Shown piece after piece: positions 27,476 to 36,024 of a DNA stretch of 64,000 nt. The translations under genes and the position numbers were made by a program. A model generated the notes under the pieces. The model searched no databases and was not told where the DNA came from. It worked only from the letters and a program-made list of their open reading frames with translations. Each line of letters starts with the position of its first letter. The first letter of the stretch is position 1. Source of the stretch: an uncultured bacterium (GTDB lineage Bacteria > Verrucomicrobiota > Lentisphaeria > Victivallales > UBA1829); the NCBI GenBank assembly GCA_900548385.1, contig URKJ01000015.1, positions 1 to 64,000 on the forward strand. The letters are read 5' to 3'.

Positions 27476-27581
27476 TCAGCGGATTTTCAAAGTCAGAATT
27501 TCGTTGCATGGAGACTTTTCCGGTATTCCGCTCCGCAAGATCGCAGCGGGTGTAACAGAAACGGTCATCCAGTTCCGCTTT
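27476..27581 (-). pseudogene. Remnant of a GH38 alpha-mannosidase 3' end
   Basis: About 110 bases are nearly identical to the last 35 codons of the intact alpha-mannosidase gene (33428-33560), including the stop codon region TTCAGCGGATTTTCAAAG. A short internal deletion removes about 17 bases. The copy ends abruptly at 27581, where sequence copied from the lacI upstream region begins. It has no start and cannot encode an enzyme. It marks a past duplication or recombination event joining the two ends of the accessory region. Confidence 0.85.
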
Positions 27582-27587
27582 ATTAAA

Positions 27588-27876
27588 AAGAATTTTTCAT
27601 TTTTTTCGTTTTCCCCCTCTTGTCTTTTTTGGATATTGTTATATAATTATGTTGTTGGATTAGTTCAACAAGAAAGTGCGGAAGAAGCGGGGCGGTATTT
27701 ATACCGACACTCCGGCGAAGATTCAGCTGGCGGTGAATCTTCTGCCTGCCGCGGTCCGGAAGCCGCAGAAACAGCGGATTTTGGATCTGAAAAGTGTTTT
27801 CCCGGCAAAAGAGGAGGTAAGGGCGCGTCTGCGTCTGCTCACCGATTCGATGCGGGGGCCGTTTCTAAACTTTTAA
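27588..27876 (+). pseudogene. Internally deleted lacI remnant of cassette 2
   Basis: The region keeps the upstream sequence, promoter and operator of a lacI-type gene and then jumps straight to its last 61 codons. The DNA-binding and most of the sensor domain are missing, and so is the ATG. From GGIYTDTP onward the frame is open to a stop at 27876. I count 49 of 61 residues identical to the C-terminus of the intact regulator at 22212-23228. A GTG at 27676 could start a 66-residue peptide, but no ribosome-binding site precedes it. Confidence 0.85.
27610..27669 (+). promoter_or_regulatory. Duplicate lacI-type promoter with decayed operator
   Basis: TTTCCCCCTCTTG at 27610-27622, TTGTCT at 27620-27625 and TATAAT at 27642-27647 reproduce the layout of the first lacI promoter with the same 16-base spacer. 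The operator position reads GTTGGATTAGTTCAAC (27654-27669): the central CG is TA and one arm base is changed. This promoter probably now drives the downstream pilin, LVIVD and PL8 genes and may have escaped repression. Confidence 0.6.
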
Positions 27877-27906
27877 AACTTAAGTATGAAATAACAGGAA
27901 GGAAAC

Positions 27907-28650
27907 ATGAAATTCACCTTTCATCTTCATCCGGCTTCAAGGGTCGGGAAAAAACACATAATATTTTTCACACTTGTAGAGCTTCTTTTTGTAATTGCTA
28001 TTATCGCGATTCTCGTCGCTATGCTGCTTCCGGCTCTGGGGAAGGTGCGCAGTAAAGCACAAACCATCAGTTGTGTTTCCAATCTCAAGCAGGTTTCACA
28101 GCATTTCGCGCTGTATGCCGGAGATTATGATGGATTCTGCCCTGGAAACTTATTCGCAAGCGATTATGTGAGCCAGTGCGCGGAAGGAGACTCCAGACAA
28201 CTGCGGAAAAACTATACTGCGCCACGCGGATTCTGGTTCTGTCCGAACACAGATATTCCGGCGGGAGCAACCACCTTTCTCTCTAATTATGTCGTTCCGC
28301 GCGAGGAAAATACTGACAGAAATCCCAACCGTTTTCGACCGCGCGGCCCGGTTCCGATCTATCAGGCAACTCTCACGGAAACCGGACGCAGGAAACTGTC
28401 AAATTTGACCGGTCGGGGAGTAATTCTCTATGAAAAACAACTGGTTCTCAATGGCAAAATCGGCGATGCCTGGCGCACTCGTACTTTTGCTGTAAACACA
28501 AAACTTCCACAATGGCTTATTGCGGAAGAAAAGGATAGAGGCGGCTATATCCTGCATGAAAGTAATTGCAATTTTGCATTCTCCGACGGCCACGTCAAAA
28601 CACTGAGATTGGCAAGTAATCTCTTCAATTACAGCTGGGAGTTACAATGA
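27907..28650 (+). CDS. Pilin-like secreted protein of cassette 2
   Basis: 247 residues. The prepilin signature is divergent: FFTLVELLFVIAIIAILVAMLLPALG, with a longer, basic 24-residue leader (HPASRVGKKH). The tail has an exact H-x9-DG (LHESNCNFAFSDGHV). ACAGGAAGGA lies just upstream of the ATG. Its stop overlaps the start of the LVIVD-repeat gene as ATGA, indicating coupled translation. By eye its first 150 codons are more AT-rich than neighbouring genes, which may reflect transfer. Confidence 0.85.
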   Translation: MKFTFHLHPASRVGKKHIIFFTLVELLFVIAIIAILVAMLLPALGKVRSKAQTISCVSNLKQVSQHFALYAGDYDGFCPGNLFASDYVSQCAEGDSRQLRKNYTAPRGFWFCPNTDIPAGATTFLSNYVVPREENTDRNPNRFRPRGPVPIYQATLTETGRRKLSNLTGRGVILYEKQLVLNGKIGDAWRTRTFAVNTKLPQWLIAEEKDRGGYILHESNCNFAFSDGHVKTLRLASNLFNYSWELQ

Positions 28651-30713
28651 GGACAACAAAAAAAATGCGGGGATTCAACCGACTTTTCCTGTTTGGCATA
28701 CTTCTGCTCGTTTTATCCGGGAACTCCGCCGCGGTGGAAGACACCCGAGTAATGGTACCGTCGCCGGATGTGTACGGTCCACAGCTTCCAATTCGCCGGA
28801 TTGCCGGTCCCCAATGGGCCGCCGGAATGGAACTTCGGGGAAATTTGCTTTATGTACTGGGCGCACATGCATTATGGATCTATGATGTCACGGATCCGCT
28901 TCAACCCCGGCCAATCGGAAAATGCGACGGACTTTTCAACGGGCGGCAGATCGCGTTATCCGGTTCAACCGCCTGTATCGCCGCCCGCGCCAACGGCCTC
29001 TACCTGGTGGACATCTCCGATCCGCGCCATCCCCGTCAACTCTCAAGATTCGATACGATCGAACTGGCAACCGGAGTCGCCGCCGCCGGACCGGTCGCTT
29101 TCGTTTCGCTGCGAGTCTACGGAATTGAATGTGTGGATATTTCCGATCCCGCCCAACCGCGTCATCTCTCTCTGACGAAAACACCGGAAGCGCAATCAAG
29201 CTGGTACGATGCCGGGAAACTTTATGTCGGCAACTGGGCTCCATGCAGCATGTCGATCCTTGATCTCGCCAATCCACGTGCTCCTGAACTCTTGTGCAAC
29301 CATCCTCTTTCCGGCTACGGTGACGGACTGATGGCAGCAGGTTCCCTCGGTCTTGCCTCCACAGGACACCACGCCCGTATCGGCTCCCCGGAAAAAAGAA
29401 AAAACAACGGCCACGGATTCGATTTAATTGATCTCGCCAATCCACTTCACCCGAAAACTTTATCGCATTTTCACTTCCCCCCCTATTTCAGCCGCGGCAA
29501 TGACTTCTGGACCGTGCGTCTCTCCGGCAACATCGTAATTGCCGCCGACTCGCACAATGGAGTTTTTCTGGTGGATATTTCAGATCGGCGAAATCCGAAA
29601 GGAGTTGCCCACCTCCGCCTGCCTGAAGTTCCTTCTCCGGCTGGAGGAGTCCGTCCCGATGCGGTTTCCGGGATCGCTCCGGGGAACAACGTCGTTTATC
29701 TCAGCGGAGTCCGGACCGGGCTGTTTCTGGCAGAAATTCCGGGCATACAGCCGATGAATACGCCGGATACTCCTCCCCCGGTAATTCCCCCGGCAGTTTC
29801 CTCTTCTTCCGTGCCCGGATTTTTTTGTTATGACGCAGGCGGGCAGGTCCGGGCGGCTGCAGTAAGGGGGGACATTGCCTGGATTGCGGCGAGTCACGCA
29901 GGAATTCATGCGGCCCGCCTCACGGATGACGGCATCAAACCGCTTGCCGTGCACCCCGTTCCGGAAGCATATGACTGCAAAGTTTCCGATGACCGTCTCT
30001 ATGTGGCAGAAGGGGCCAACGGCCTTGCCGTCTATCAGATTCTGCCCGAAGGCAAACTAGCTCTGCTCGGTCGCAGTCAAAAACTTCCTTCCGGAGAGCT
30101 TGCACAACTTGTCTGGGTGATACAGGGGACTCCTTACGCCGTCGTATCGGCACGCACCGGAACTCTGCGGTTCTTCGACGTTTCCGATCCGACCCGGATT
30201 GCCCAGGTGTTCACACACAGGCAGATCAGCCTGCTTTACGGCGATCTGCTGTGTGACCGGCTGCTCGGAGGGAAGTATATCGCGAACAACTGGCACTCCG
30301 GCGGTCTTGCCTGGTATGACCTTTCCGGTTCCAGACCGGCAGTCGCCAACCGGGTGGTGGAACGGCTGAACGGCCATCTCGACGGTCTGACCGCACTCAA
30401 CGACAAACTGCTGATGCTGAATCAGGGCCGTTATGCACTGCTCTCCCCCAATCAACCCGGTCCGAGTAAAACGTGGAAACGGTATTCCGCCGGGGAGCCA
30501 TTGCGGGGAATCCCCTCCGTCGACGGCACAACGGTGGCGATCAGTCACCGGAGTACGGGTAAGGTCGGCGTTTACGACTTCAGCAATCCCGAAGCCGCCA
30601 GGCCGGTCAGGAAGCGCAGCTGGAAATTCGATGTCCCGCCGGGAACCGTTTCGTTCTGGCGCGGACGGCTGGTGATTCCTCTCTCTTACCGGGGATTGCT
30701 GTTGGAACAATAA
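28647..30713 (+). CDS. Secreted LVIVD-repeat beta-propeller protein
   Basis: 688 residues with a signal peptide (LFLFGILLLVLSGNSAA). At least eight repeats of the LVIVD type follow, for example YVLGAHALWIYDVTDPLQPR, CIAARANGLYLVDISDPRHP and FVSLRVYGIECVDISDPAQP. Such repeats are predicted to form beta-propellers that bind proteins or polysaccharides at the cell surface. No catalytic motif was found. It starts inside the stop codon of the pilin-like gene and lies 15 bases before the PL8 lyase, so it probably serves the same substrate. Confidence 0.82.
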   Translation: MRTTKKMRGFNRLFLFGILLLVLSGNSAAVEDTRVMVPSPDVYGPQLPIRRIAGPQWAAGMELRGNLLYVLGAHALWIYDVTDPLQPRPIGKCDGLFNGRQIALSGSTACIAARANGLYLVDISDPRHPRQLSRFDTIELATGVAAAGPVAFVSLRVYGIECVDISDPAQPRHLSLTKTPEAQSSWYDAGKLYVGNWAPCSMSILDLANPRAPELLCNHPLSGYGDGLMAAGSLGLASTGHHARIGSPEKRKNNGHGFDLIDLANPLHPKTLSHFHFPPYFSRGNDFWTVRLSGNIVIAADSHNGVFLVDISDRRNPKGVAHLRLPEVPSPAGGVRPDAVSGIAPGNNVVYLSGVRTGLFLAEIPGIQPMNTPDTPPPVIPPAVSSSSVPGFFCYDAGGQVRAAAVRGDIAWIAASHAGIHAARLTDDGIKPLAVHPVPEAYDCKVSDDRLYVAEGANGLAVYQILPEGKLALLGRSQKLPSGELAQLVWVIQGTPYAVVSARTGTLRFFDVSDPTRIAQVFTHRQISLLYGDLLCDRLLGGKYIANNWHSGGLAWYDLSGSRPAVANRVVERLNGHLDGLTALNDKLLMLNQGRYALLSPNQPGPSKTWKRYSAGEPLRGIPSVDGTTVAISHRSTGKVGVYDFSNPEAARPVRKRSWKFDVPPGTVSFWRGRLVIPLSYRGLLLEQ

Positions 30714-30728
30714 TCGAAATCAAATCCG

Positions 30729-33284
30729 ATGAGAATCACAATGAATCAAATCAATTTCCGCCATCTTGCTGCAACCGGCGGACTGGCGGTTGCGGTGATG
30801 ACCATTCAAGCCTTTGCACCGCTGTCGGCGGCTGCCCAGTCGCCCCTTCCAGGAATTCCCGCCAGCCAGCTGCGCTGGCGGAGCGTACCCGGTGTTACAG
30901 TCACCGGAAATCGGGTGCGGGTTCGAATTCCTGCCGGCTCACCGGCGAGCCGGCAGCGGAACTGTGCCCGGAGCAACTTTGACATCACGCCGTTCCAAAA
31001 CAGAGAACTCGGCATCTCGATTCAGATGCGTGGGAAGAACGTCTCTCCCTCCCGGCGCCGCTGGAGTTACAATGCCCGTCTGCAGCTCTCCTACAGACTG
31101 CCGAACGGCAGCATGCGCTGGGTTGAAGCGGTAACTCCCTCCGGCAACTTCAACTGGACTTCCGTCCAGCTATCCGACTGGATTCCCGCCGGATCGTCCG
31201 GTGGCATAATCTATCTGGGACTGGATAACGGCTCCGGTGAAATTGAGTTCAATCTCTCCACGCTGAAAATCTCCGCGCTGGGCGAAGAAGCGGAACAGCC
31301 CGAAGCGATAGCTCCGGATCTCGCCCGCGAACTGGAACTGATCGAATCAAGAATGCGCAGGATGCTGCTCTCCGGTAGAATAAAACCGGAAAAGGAAGTT
31401 CTTGCTCTAATCGCACGCCAGCGGGCGGACGGTACATTCGACGGCATCGACTACAGTAACGAAAACCGTTCTCAGTGGAAGACGGCGGAACATCTCTCGC
31501 AAACCCGTGCCATTGCGCGCGCCTATGCATCGGAAAACCATCCGCTTTACCGGGATGCCGCGGTGGGAAAAGCCATCAGAAACGCAGTCAACTGGTGGAG
31601 TTCGAAACGTCCTTTCAATTCCAACTGGTGGTGGAACGATATGTGGGTGCCCGAGGCGCTCGGAGAAACGCTGCTGCTCGCCCCCGATCTGTTTCCGGAT
31701 GGTCCGGAGCGCTCCGCCGCCCTGCGGGTCTGCCGGCAAGCGAAATTCCTGCCGCGCTACACCGGAAACAACCGGGTTTACATCGCCCGGAACATCTTCC
31801 TGAGGGCTCTGCTGGAACGCAACATCGGACCTCTGAATAAAGCCGCCGCCGTCCTTTCGGAAGAGATCCGTTTTGCCTCCGTTGAAAACAAAACCAAAGA
31901 CAGTTTCGGCGGTATTCGCGCAGATGGATGTTATCATCTGCACGGACCGCAGGTGCAGTTCGGGAATTACGGTTGCGAATTTCTGAAAAACGTCGCCAAC
32001 TGGGCAAATATCTGGCGGGATACGCACTGGCAGTTCTCGCCGGAACAGTGGGAGATCATTCGCCATCTTGCCTTCAACGGTTTCCGCTGGGTCCTGTGGC
32101 ATGGCAGGATGGATTTGCTTGCCTGCGGACGCCAGCTCGGCCGGAATGCTCCCGCGGTGAAAGGAAAAGCGACGCTCGCGGCTTTCCGACTGCTGCGCGA
32201 GGCCGATCAGAATCATCGGGAAGCATACGACGAGGTGTTGGAGCAGAGCGTGGACAATACAGACACATTGGTCGGCAATCGCCATTTCTGGAATTCCGAC
32301 TACATGGTGCATCGCCGTCCCGACTGGTATGCCGCAGTCCGGATGAATTCCGTGAGGGTCCGTCCGATCGAAGACGGCATCAACTGGGACAATGCGCTGG
32401 GCCGTTATTTCTCCGACGGTGTTTGTCTGATCACCCGTACCGGCAGAGAGTACGACAACATCACCGCCGTCTGGAACTGGACCCGGCTGCCGGGAACCAC
32501 GCTTCCCGCCACTCCGGTCACTTCGACCAGACAGCTGCGCTGGACACTTCGTCCTCAGGGCAGATCCCGCCTGCTCGGCGAATCCGGGTTCGTCGGCGGA
32601 GTGACTGACGGAATCTGCGGTGTTGCGGTGTTCACGATGAATCTTGACGGAGTCAAAGCCAAAAAAGCCTACTTCTTCGACCGCGACTCGGTCCGGCAAC
32701 TGGTCTGCGGCATCAATTCGACCAGTCCCTTTGAGGTTGCCACAACCGTAAACAGCTGCCTCCGCAACGGTGAAATCCGGCAGGGACCGGGCTGGTTCTG
32801 GCACGACGGCATCGGCTACCGGGGCAGCGGCATGAAGCTGACTGCAGGGAGGCGCACTGGTGACTGGCGTTATTTGGAGGGCGGGCTTTCCGAGCCCATG
32901 CCGGTCAGCAGAGAGCTTTTTACGCTGTCGATTGAGCACGGTCTTGCGCCGCGCGGCGCTTCCTGCGAATACACGATTCTGCCGGGGGCGACTCCCGAAG
33001 CAACTGCCGCATGGCAGGGCGGCAAGACGCTCGCCAATACGCCGCAGCTTCAGGCTGTGGAGTTGCGGGACGGCCGGATCGGGGCGGTGTTCCACGCTCC
33101 GGGCAGGCTCGGCACGTTCCGGACCGATTCGCCCGGCGTATTCCTGATCGGGAAAAAAGAGGTGTGGGCCGCCGATCCCGCCGCCCGGCTGAACCGAATG
33201 AAGCTGACCCTCGGCGGCGTTGTAAAGCAGCTCTCACTGCCCGGCGGCGAAATGGCTGGCAGCAGCGTTATAGTGAAGTTCTGA
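30729..33284 (+). CDS. Secreted polysaccharide lyase family 8 (chondroitin/hyaluronan-type)
   Basis: 851 residues. A signal peptide (to about residue 36) is followed by a carbohydrate-binding-like beta domain to about 190. The PL8 alpha-toroid comes next: NSNWWWNDMWVPEALGE, then DGCYHLHGPQVQFGNYG with the catalytic His405 and Tyr414. The anti-parallel beta domains then follow (MVHRRPDWYAAVRM, YFSDGVCLI, WTRLPGTT). PL8 enzymes cleave chondroitin, hyaluronan or xanthan by beta-elimination. Host glycosaminoglycan is the most likely target here, an inference. No clear ribosome-binding site precedes the first ATG; a second ATG at 30741 is an alternative start. Confidence 0.88.
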   Translation: MRITMNQINFRHLAATGGLAVAVMTIQAFAPLSAAAQSPLPGIPASQLRWRSVPGVTVTGNRVRVRIPAGSPASRQRNCARSNFDITPFQNRELGISIQMRGKNVSPSRRRWSYNARLQLSYRLPNGSMRWVEAVTPSGNFNWTSVQLSDWIPAGSSGGIIYLGLDNGSGEIEFNLSTLKISALGEEAEQPEAIAPDLARELELIESRMRRMLLSGRIKPEKEVLALIARQRADGTFDGIDYSNENRSQWKTAEHLSQTRAIARAYASENHPLYRDAAVGKAIRNAVNWWSSKRPFNSNWWWNDMWVPEALGETLLLAPDLFPDGPERSAALRVCRQAKFLPRYTGNNRVYIARNIFLRALLERNIGPLNKAAAVLSEEIRFASVENKTKDSFGGIRADGCYHLHGPQVQFGNYGCEFLKNVANWANIWRDTHWQFSPEQWEIIRHLAFNGFRWVLWHGRMDLLACGRQLGRNAPAVKGKATLAAFRLLREADQNHREAYDEVLEQSVDNTDTLVGNRHFWNSDYMVHRRPDWYAAVRMNSVRVRPIEDGINWDNALGRYFSDGVCLITRTGREYDNITAVWNWTRLPGTTLPATPVTSTRQLRWTLRPQGRSRLLGESGFVGGVTDGICGVAVFTMNLDGVKAKKAYFFDRDSVRQLVCGINSTSPFEVATTVNSCLRNGEIRQGPGWFWHDGIGYRGSGMKLTAGRRTGDWRYLEGGLSEPMPVSRELFTLSIEHGLAPRGASCEYTILPGATPEATAAWQGGKTLANTPQLQAVELRDGRIGAVFHAPGRLGTFRTDSPGVFLIGKKEVWAADPAARLNRMKLTLGGVVKQLSLPGGEMAGSSVIVKF

Positions 33285-33338
33285 AATTGCGGCAGGCTCC
33301 ATAATTTTTCCGGAAAAATCGGAAAAGCGGACGGCAAT

Positions 33339-33419
33339 CAAAACCATCGGCTGAGCCGATGGTTTTGAGTTTACGGGGCTTCCGCCGGAAAACCGTTATA
33401 CACGGTTTTCCGGCGGAAG
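33339..33419. terminator. Two adjacent perfect hairpins between convergent PL8 and GH38 genes
   Basis: The first is CAAAACCATCGGC (33339-33351) pairing with its complement at 33355-33367 around a 3-base loop. The second has an 18-bp perfect stem (33379-33396 with 33402-33419) and a 5-base loop. A- and T-rich stem ends on each side would let the first act as a bidirectional terminator, with the second serving the GH38 gene. Confidence 0.7.
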
Positions 33420-33427
33420 GGAAGAGT

Positions 33428-36016
33428 TCAGCGGATTTTCAAAGTCAGAATTTCGCCGGGACGGAGTGTCGGCGTCATGGAGACTTTTCCGGTGTTCCGC
33501 TCCGCAAGATCGCAGCGGGTGTAACGGAAACGGTCATCCAGTTCCGCTTTGACGGAACGGCTGAAATCCGGGTTGTACAGACGCAGAACCGCTTCATCGC
33601 GCTGTTCCGACCGCTTGAGTGCGGAGAAAACGGCGCCGCCGTGAAGACTCAGCAGGGAGTGTTCAACCGGCAGAAGCGCGGTTCCGGCAGGGAGCGGACG
33701 GTAGAAAATTTCCGTCACTTCCGTGTCCTGAACGCAGGGGCGGCCGGAGGTGAATTTCCGGCTGTCCGCGGAGTCGAACGCCGTTGCCGCGGGCATGATG
33801 AATTTGCGGAATTCCGTTTCCAGCTCCGCAAGTCCGGCATTTCCCGGGCGGATCGCCAGCGAGAGCGTGTGAGTCCCGATCAGGTTCGCTTCGGGCGACT
33901 CCCATTCCCGTGCTTCGGCAACAATCGGAGACTGGTCCGGGAAATCCGAATTGGTGATTCTGCCGACGCAGCGGAGCAGCGTCAGAGCGAGAAAACCGTC
34001 TGTCCGGTGTTCGTACTCATAGAGTCCCTGATTGAAAACGGCAAGATCGTCCACTTTGACGATTCCGCTGTTCGGATTTCCGCGCGGCGAACCGTCGCGT
34101 TTGCGGGTTTCAAATCCGAACGGGACCGACGCCACGGAGGTATCGGTATCGCTTCCGGTGCGGAACAATGCCCGGAGCCGATGGGCGGCGGAGCGGTTTT
34201 CCGCTTCGATCTCTACGGAAAGACGGTTCGCATGCCGTTTCAGCGAATAACGGACCGTCAGGCGGTTTTCCACTGTTTCGGCAGTGCGCTGTTTCCGTGC
34301 GAAATCGTAATCGCGGGGAAGCGGGAACCGATAGCGGACTTCGACACAGTCCGGTTTGTGTTCGACCTCGGTCCGGCTGATCGCGGGGATGTCGATTTCC
34401 GCCGGAACCGGAGCGGGGAAGAAGTTATAGGTATGCCCGATATCCGCTTCGTCCCGGAACGTGATCAGGTCCCGGTATTCCTTGCCGGTCCGCAGATCGG
34501 TCAGGGAGAGACGTCCGGCGGAATCCACGCGGAACGCGAGAAGTCCGTTTTCCAGACGGCATTTTGCCGGAGCTTTCAGCGTCACGCCATGGAGCGGACG
34601 GACCGTATAGATCCGGTATCCCATCGGCGGAAGTTCTTCCGCGGAGAAGCGGATCCGGTATTCCGTACAGGCGTTTTTACCCGGCAGGTTGATCGCCGGA
34701 TAGCTTGTTTTCGTGCGCAGTTCGCGGGAGATCAGTTCGAATCCGACCTGTTTTCCGCAGGGGGAGATCAGTTCGAATCCGGTCACGTTCTCTTCCAGCG
34801 GGAACTGAAGGGTTGCGGTCAGCTCCTCGGAAGAGGCGTGCGGAGCGGGATTGAACACCGCCAGCAGATAATCTTCCGGATTGAACGCGGAACGGTCGAT
34901 GCGCTCAAAGAAACGGCGGAACAGGCGGCTTTCCAGTCCGTCCGTCAGATCGTTGAGACGTGCGAACCGGTTCAGGTCGTCGATATGGACGCGCGGGGTG
35001 CTGCATCCGCAGATGGAGTCGTGCGGATGATTCTGCAACAGCAGTTTCCATGCATAGCGCAACGGCTCCGTTTCATAGAAACTCCAGTCACCGGCGGCGA
35101 GCGCGAGCATGACGCTCAGCGGCTCCAGTTTCCATTCGAGCTCTGCCTGTGCGCGGACGTTCGCCGTTTTAAGCGGGACCCACGCAGAGAGGGTGCCGGG
35201 CAGCAGAAACGAAAAGTCGCAGCCGCGCATTTCCATGGCGAGGACGGGGAGGCTGCCGGACTCGGCTTTGACGCCGTCGATAAAGGCGCGGAGCGTTGAC
35301 TGGCGGAGTTCCGGAAGATGCTTCAGCACTTCCGGCAAGTCCTCCTGTGCTTCCAGATGGTCCACTCCGTTCATCAGCAGGCGGTGCGATGTGGCTGCTT
35401 CGTCATTCTGGCTGACGACCGCCAGTTCCACAAATTTCGCCGCTTTTTCCGGATCGGCGGAAAGCCGCTGGAGGTTGTTGTACCAGCGGCTGAGGAACGA
35501 CGCGAGCACACGGGAACCGTCGGGGCTTTCCCAGAAGAACTCGTTTTTTGCCGAACGGTCAAACCCGCGGCCGAAGATGCAGCTGTCGATTCCGAATCCT
35601 GCGAGGATCTGGGGGAGCTGCCGGATCAGTCCGAACTGATCCGGAGCGTATCCCACGTCGCCGCATTTCCCGAATTCTTTTGCAATGCGCCGCCCGGTCA
35701 GGAGGTTGCGGATGGTCGCTTCCCCGCTGGTCAGGAAGAAATCGTTCTGCACATACCACGGGCCGACGCGGAGATTGCCTTTGCGGATCCAGTGTTTCAG
35801 GGCCGCACGCCGTCCGGGGCGGATTTCCAGATAGTCTTCCAGACAGACTGTCTGGGCATCCAGTTCAAAGATGTAATCCGGGTACCGGTCGAAAATCTCA
35901 AGGAGGTGATCGACCAGGTCCACGAGCCGCATCCGGAACTGCTCGAACGGCTGATACCATTCGCGGTCCCAGTGCGTATGGGAGATTACATGAAGATGAA
36001 GGCCGGTTTTACTCAT
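33428..36016 (-). CDS. Family GH38 alpha-mannosidase
   Basis: 862 residues, no signal peptide. The N-terminal ISHTHWDREWYQPFEQFR has the zinc ligands His15 and Asp17, and GYAPDQFGLIRQLPQIL the nucleophile Asp126, followed by FGRGFDRSAKNEFFW. A central NHPHDSICGCSTPRVH loop and C-terminal beta-sandwich domains complete the family layout. It removes alpha-mannose from N-glycans or mannosides, in the cytoplasm or periplasm. It starts 8 bases after the GH5 gene and so is the last gene of cassette 3. Its extreme 3' end is duplicated at 27.5 kb. Confidence 0.93.
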   Translation of the reverse strand: MSKTGLHLHVISHTHWDREWYQPFEQFRMRLVDLVDHLLEIFDRYPDYIFELDAQTVCLEDYLEIRPGRRAALKHWIRKGNLRVGPWYVQNDFFLTSGEATIRNLLTGRRIAKEFGKCGDVGYAPDQFGLIRQLPQILAGFGIDSCIFGRGFDRSAKNEFFWESPDGSRVLASFLSRWYNNLQRLSADPEKAAKFVELAVVSQNDEAATSHRLLMNGVDHLEAQEDLPEVLKHLPELRQSTLRAFIDGVKAESGSLPVLAMEMRGCDFSFLLPGTLSAWVPLKTANVRAQAELEWKLEPLSVMLALAAGDWSFYETEPLRYAWKLLLQNHPHDSICGCSTPRVHIDDLNRFARLNDLTDGLESRLFRRFFERIDRSAFNPEDYLLAVFNPAPHASSEELTATLQFPLEENVTGFELISPCGKQVGFELISRELRTKTSYPAINLPGKNACTEYRIRFSAEELPPMGYRIYTVRPLHGVTLKAPAKCRLENGLLAFRVDSAGRLSLTDLRTGKEYRDLITFRDEADIGHTYNFFPAPVPAEIDIPAISRTEVEHKPDCVEVRYRFPLPRDYDFARKQRTAETVENRLTVRYSLKRHANRLSVEIEAENRSAAHRLRALFRTGSDTDTSVASVPFGFETRKRDGSPRGNPNSGIVKVDDLAVFNQGLYEYEHRTDGFLALTLLRCVGRITNSDFPDQSPIVAEAREWESPEANLIGTHTLSLAIRPGNAGLAELETEFRKFIMPAATAFDSADSRKFTSGRPCVQDTEVTEIFYRPLPAGTALLPVEHSLLSLHGGAVFSALKRSEQRDEAVLRLYNPDFSRSVKAELDDRFRYTRCDLAERNTGKVSMTPTLRPGEILTLKIR

Positions 36017-36024
36017 ATTGCGTA

